Assembly (NCBI RefSeq): GCF_003966695.1
Contig: NZ_AP018827.1
Coordinates: forward strand, 124,001-188,000
Length of the DNA: 64,000 nucleotides
Reading direction: 5' to 3'
Source: Asticcacaulis excentricus
GTDB lineage: Bacteria; Pseudomonadota; Alphaproteobacteria; Caulobacterales; Caulobacteraceae
Positions 62,666 to 64,000 of this stretch are shown in pieces; position 1 is the first letter of the stretch; the number at the start of each line of letters is the position of its first letter. The notes under the pieces are model-generated. The model was not told the DNA's origin. It did no database searches and saw nothing but the letters and a program-made list of their open reading frames with translations. Both the position numbers and the translations under genes were made by a program.

Positions 62666-64000
62666 TTACTGGCTGCCGCGGCTGGTGGACAGGGCCGGTC
62701 GCAGCGGGATGTTCTTGCGCTCCGTCTTGGCGACCAGCTTGTTGGCGGCGCCGGAGTCTTCGTACTTGTACGGCGTGGTCTTCATGGCCAGCGCCTGAGA
62801 CGGCAGATTGTCCTGCGTGCGCTTGAGATCGGCCATGGCGATCATGGTATCCAGCTCGTGCTTGCGCGCCTTGAAGGCCACGAGGTCCTGACCGGCCAGA
62901 ATGGTGCCCTGCGGCACCTTGGCATCCTTTGGATTGATCGGGCGGTTTTTGTACCACACTTCGAAGTGCAGGTGCGGGCCGGTCGAATTGCCGGTCGAGC
63001 CGACATAGCCGATCAGTTCGCCCTGCTTGACGCGCTGACCGGGGCGGACCTTGATCTGCGACATGTGGGCATAGCCGGTCGCCCAGTCGCTATTGTGCGA
63101 CACGCGCACCCAGCGGCCATAGCCGCCCCACCATTTGGCATCGGCCACGACGCCGTCACCGGCGGCATAGATGGGGGTGCCCGTACCGGCGGCAAAGTCG
63201 ATGCCGGTGTGCATCTTCATAAAGCCCTGAATCGGGTGGCGACGCATACCGAAACCGGACGAGGTGCGGGCCGCCGCGACCGGCGTCGCCAGAAGGAAGC
63301 CTTTGATATTCTTACCCGTATCGTCAAAGAATTGCGACTCTTTATCGCCCTGACGCTTATAGGAATAGAAGCGTGTGATGTGGCCCTTGGCGCTGATTTC
63401 GGCGTACAGCAGATTGCCGGATTCCACGACGCGGCCGCTTTCGGTGACCTTGCGGTCAAAGACCAGCTTGAAGGTGTCGCCCGGCTGGATGTCGCGTTCA
63501 AAGTCGATCTTGTGCGCGAACAGCTTGAGCACCTGACCGGTGACGTTCGGCGTGGCGCCCAGCGCCGTGGCCGAGGTGATCAGCGAACCGTCGATGGTGC
63601 CAATGGCGACGCGGCGCTCATCGCGCACCGATTCTTCGAGCGCACGCAGGCGCATCGAACCGTCGTGGCTGGTGGTCAGGGTCAGTTGCTTGGCCGGGCC
63701 GGTGCGCACGGTCAGGCCCAGAAGCTGCGCCGGGGAGCGGCCGTTTTCGGGGCGGGCAATGGCGGCCTGAAGGCTTAAGCCCTTGCCGACATTGACCACA
63801 TCAAAGGCCTGCGACAAAAGGGATACGGCGGCATTGGCCTCGGTCGAAGAGACGCCCGAACGGGTCAGGGCCTGAGTGAGGGTTTCGCCGGCGCGCACCA
63901 TGATCTGCACATTGACCGGCTGAGTGAAGCCTGGACGCGCGGCGGCTTCGGCCAGAGCGCGGGTTTCCAGCGCCAGGGTCGCACTGGGGTCAAGGGTCGG
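62666..64000 (-). CDS. M23 family metallopeptidase (5' end outside the window)
   Basis: The last 445 or so residues are seen; the frame is open to the right edge. A G5/OapA-like or LysM-like segment ('VNVQIMVRAGETLTQALTRSGVSS') precedes the long beta-rich middle part. The C-terminal peptidase_M23 domain has 'GFMKMHTGIDFAAGTGTPIYAAGDGVV' (H-x3-D zinc motif) and 'STGPHLHFEVWYKN' (HxH). These proteins cut or activate cutting of peptidoglycan cross-links during growth or division. The start and any signal anchor are outside the window. Confidence 0.92.
   Translation of the reverse strand, partial: PTLDPSATLALETRALAEAAARPGFTQPVNVQIMVRAGETLTQALTRSGVSSTEANAAVSLLSQAFDVVNVGKGLSLQAAIARPENGRSPAQLLGLTVRTGPAKQLTLTTSHDGSMRLRALEESVRDERRVAIGTIDGSLITSATALGATPNVTGQVLKLFAHKIDFERDIQPGDTFKLVFDRKVTESGRVVESGNLLYAEISAKGHITRFYSYKRQGDKESQFFDDTGKNIKGFLLATPVAAARTSSGFGMRRHPIQGFMKMHTGIDFAAGTGTPIYAAGDGVVADAKWWGGYGRWVRVSHNSDWATGYAHMSQIKVRPGQRVKQGELIGYVGSTGNSTGPHLHFEVWYKNRPINPKDAKVPQGTILAGQDLVAFKARKHELDTMIAMADLKRTQDNLPSQALAMKTTPYKYEDSGAANKLVAKTERKNIPLRPALSTSRGSQ

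Overview
The window is a high-GC, densely coded chromosomal segment from an alphaproteobacterium, most likely a member of the Caulobacterales such as Asticcacaulis (inferred from gene content, not from a database search). Pointers are a methionine synthase split over two genes, a flgF-flgG-flgA-flgH operon behind a sigma-54 promoter with an FlbD-like site, a small SRP RNA directly upstream of dnaX-ybaB-recR, a large TonB-dependent receptor and OmpA/OprB-type porins.

Layout. 0.4-1.4 kb: small conserved proteins. 1.6-9.7 kb: a one-carbon/methionine cluster (ArsR-methyltransferase fusion regulator with an operator-like palindrome, metF, a methyltransferase, the two metH halves, with a Ddl-like ATP-grasp gene and an unknown gene between the halves). 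9.7-14.3 kb: gloB, a methyltransferase, a SixA-like phosphatase, pyrD and a Wzy/O-antigen-ligase-type membrane protein. 14.3-17.6 kb: flagellar rod and L-ring genes. 17.8-20.7 kb: an FtsX/MacB-type ABC exporter whose adaptor lipoprotein is frameshifted in a C7 run. 20.8-25.9 kb: an acyltransferase and the de novo NAD genes nadA-nadB-nadC with an operator-like palindrome. 25.9-31 kb: dps, an orphan barstar-like gene, arfB, a GNAT acetyltransferase, a WecA/MraY-type transferase, an aspartate aminotransferase and a lipoprotein.

31.27-35.25 kb is the accessory region. An exonuclease/endonuclease/phosphatase-family gene is cut off and joined to the 3' part of an RHS gene. The RHS tip ends in a JAB/DUF4329-like domain and is followed 3 bp later by a probable immunity gene. 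Next come a three-repeat CRISPR array, an intact cas2, a cas1 lacking its 5' half (no cas9 in the window), an excisionase-like gene, and tRNA-Ser(CGA). This looks like a decayed type II-C CRISPR-Cas locus and a polymorphic-toxin tip held in an eroded island at a tRNA gene.

35.7-49 kb: an OmpA-like protein with 26 consecutive prolines, a GT39-type glycosyltransferase, a TonB-dependent receptor, agmatine deiminase plus N-carbamoylputrescine amidase (agmatine to putrescine), an exported amidohydrolase, a chemotaxis receptor and an OprB-like porin. 49.1-64 kb: SRP RNA, dnaX-ybaB-recR, a queuosine-precursor-type transporter, rmuC, a Tat-exported carotenoid-oxygenase homologue, def-fmt-truA, dapE, an MFS transporter, an AT-rich RelA/SpoT-domain gene and an M23 peptidase running off the right end.

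No complete undescribed system is visible. The best candidates for a second look are the RHS tip with its immunity gene, the stranded CRISPR/cas1-cas2 remnant, the orphan RelA/SpoT-domain gene and the orphan barstar.
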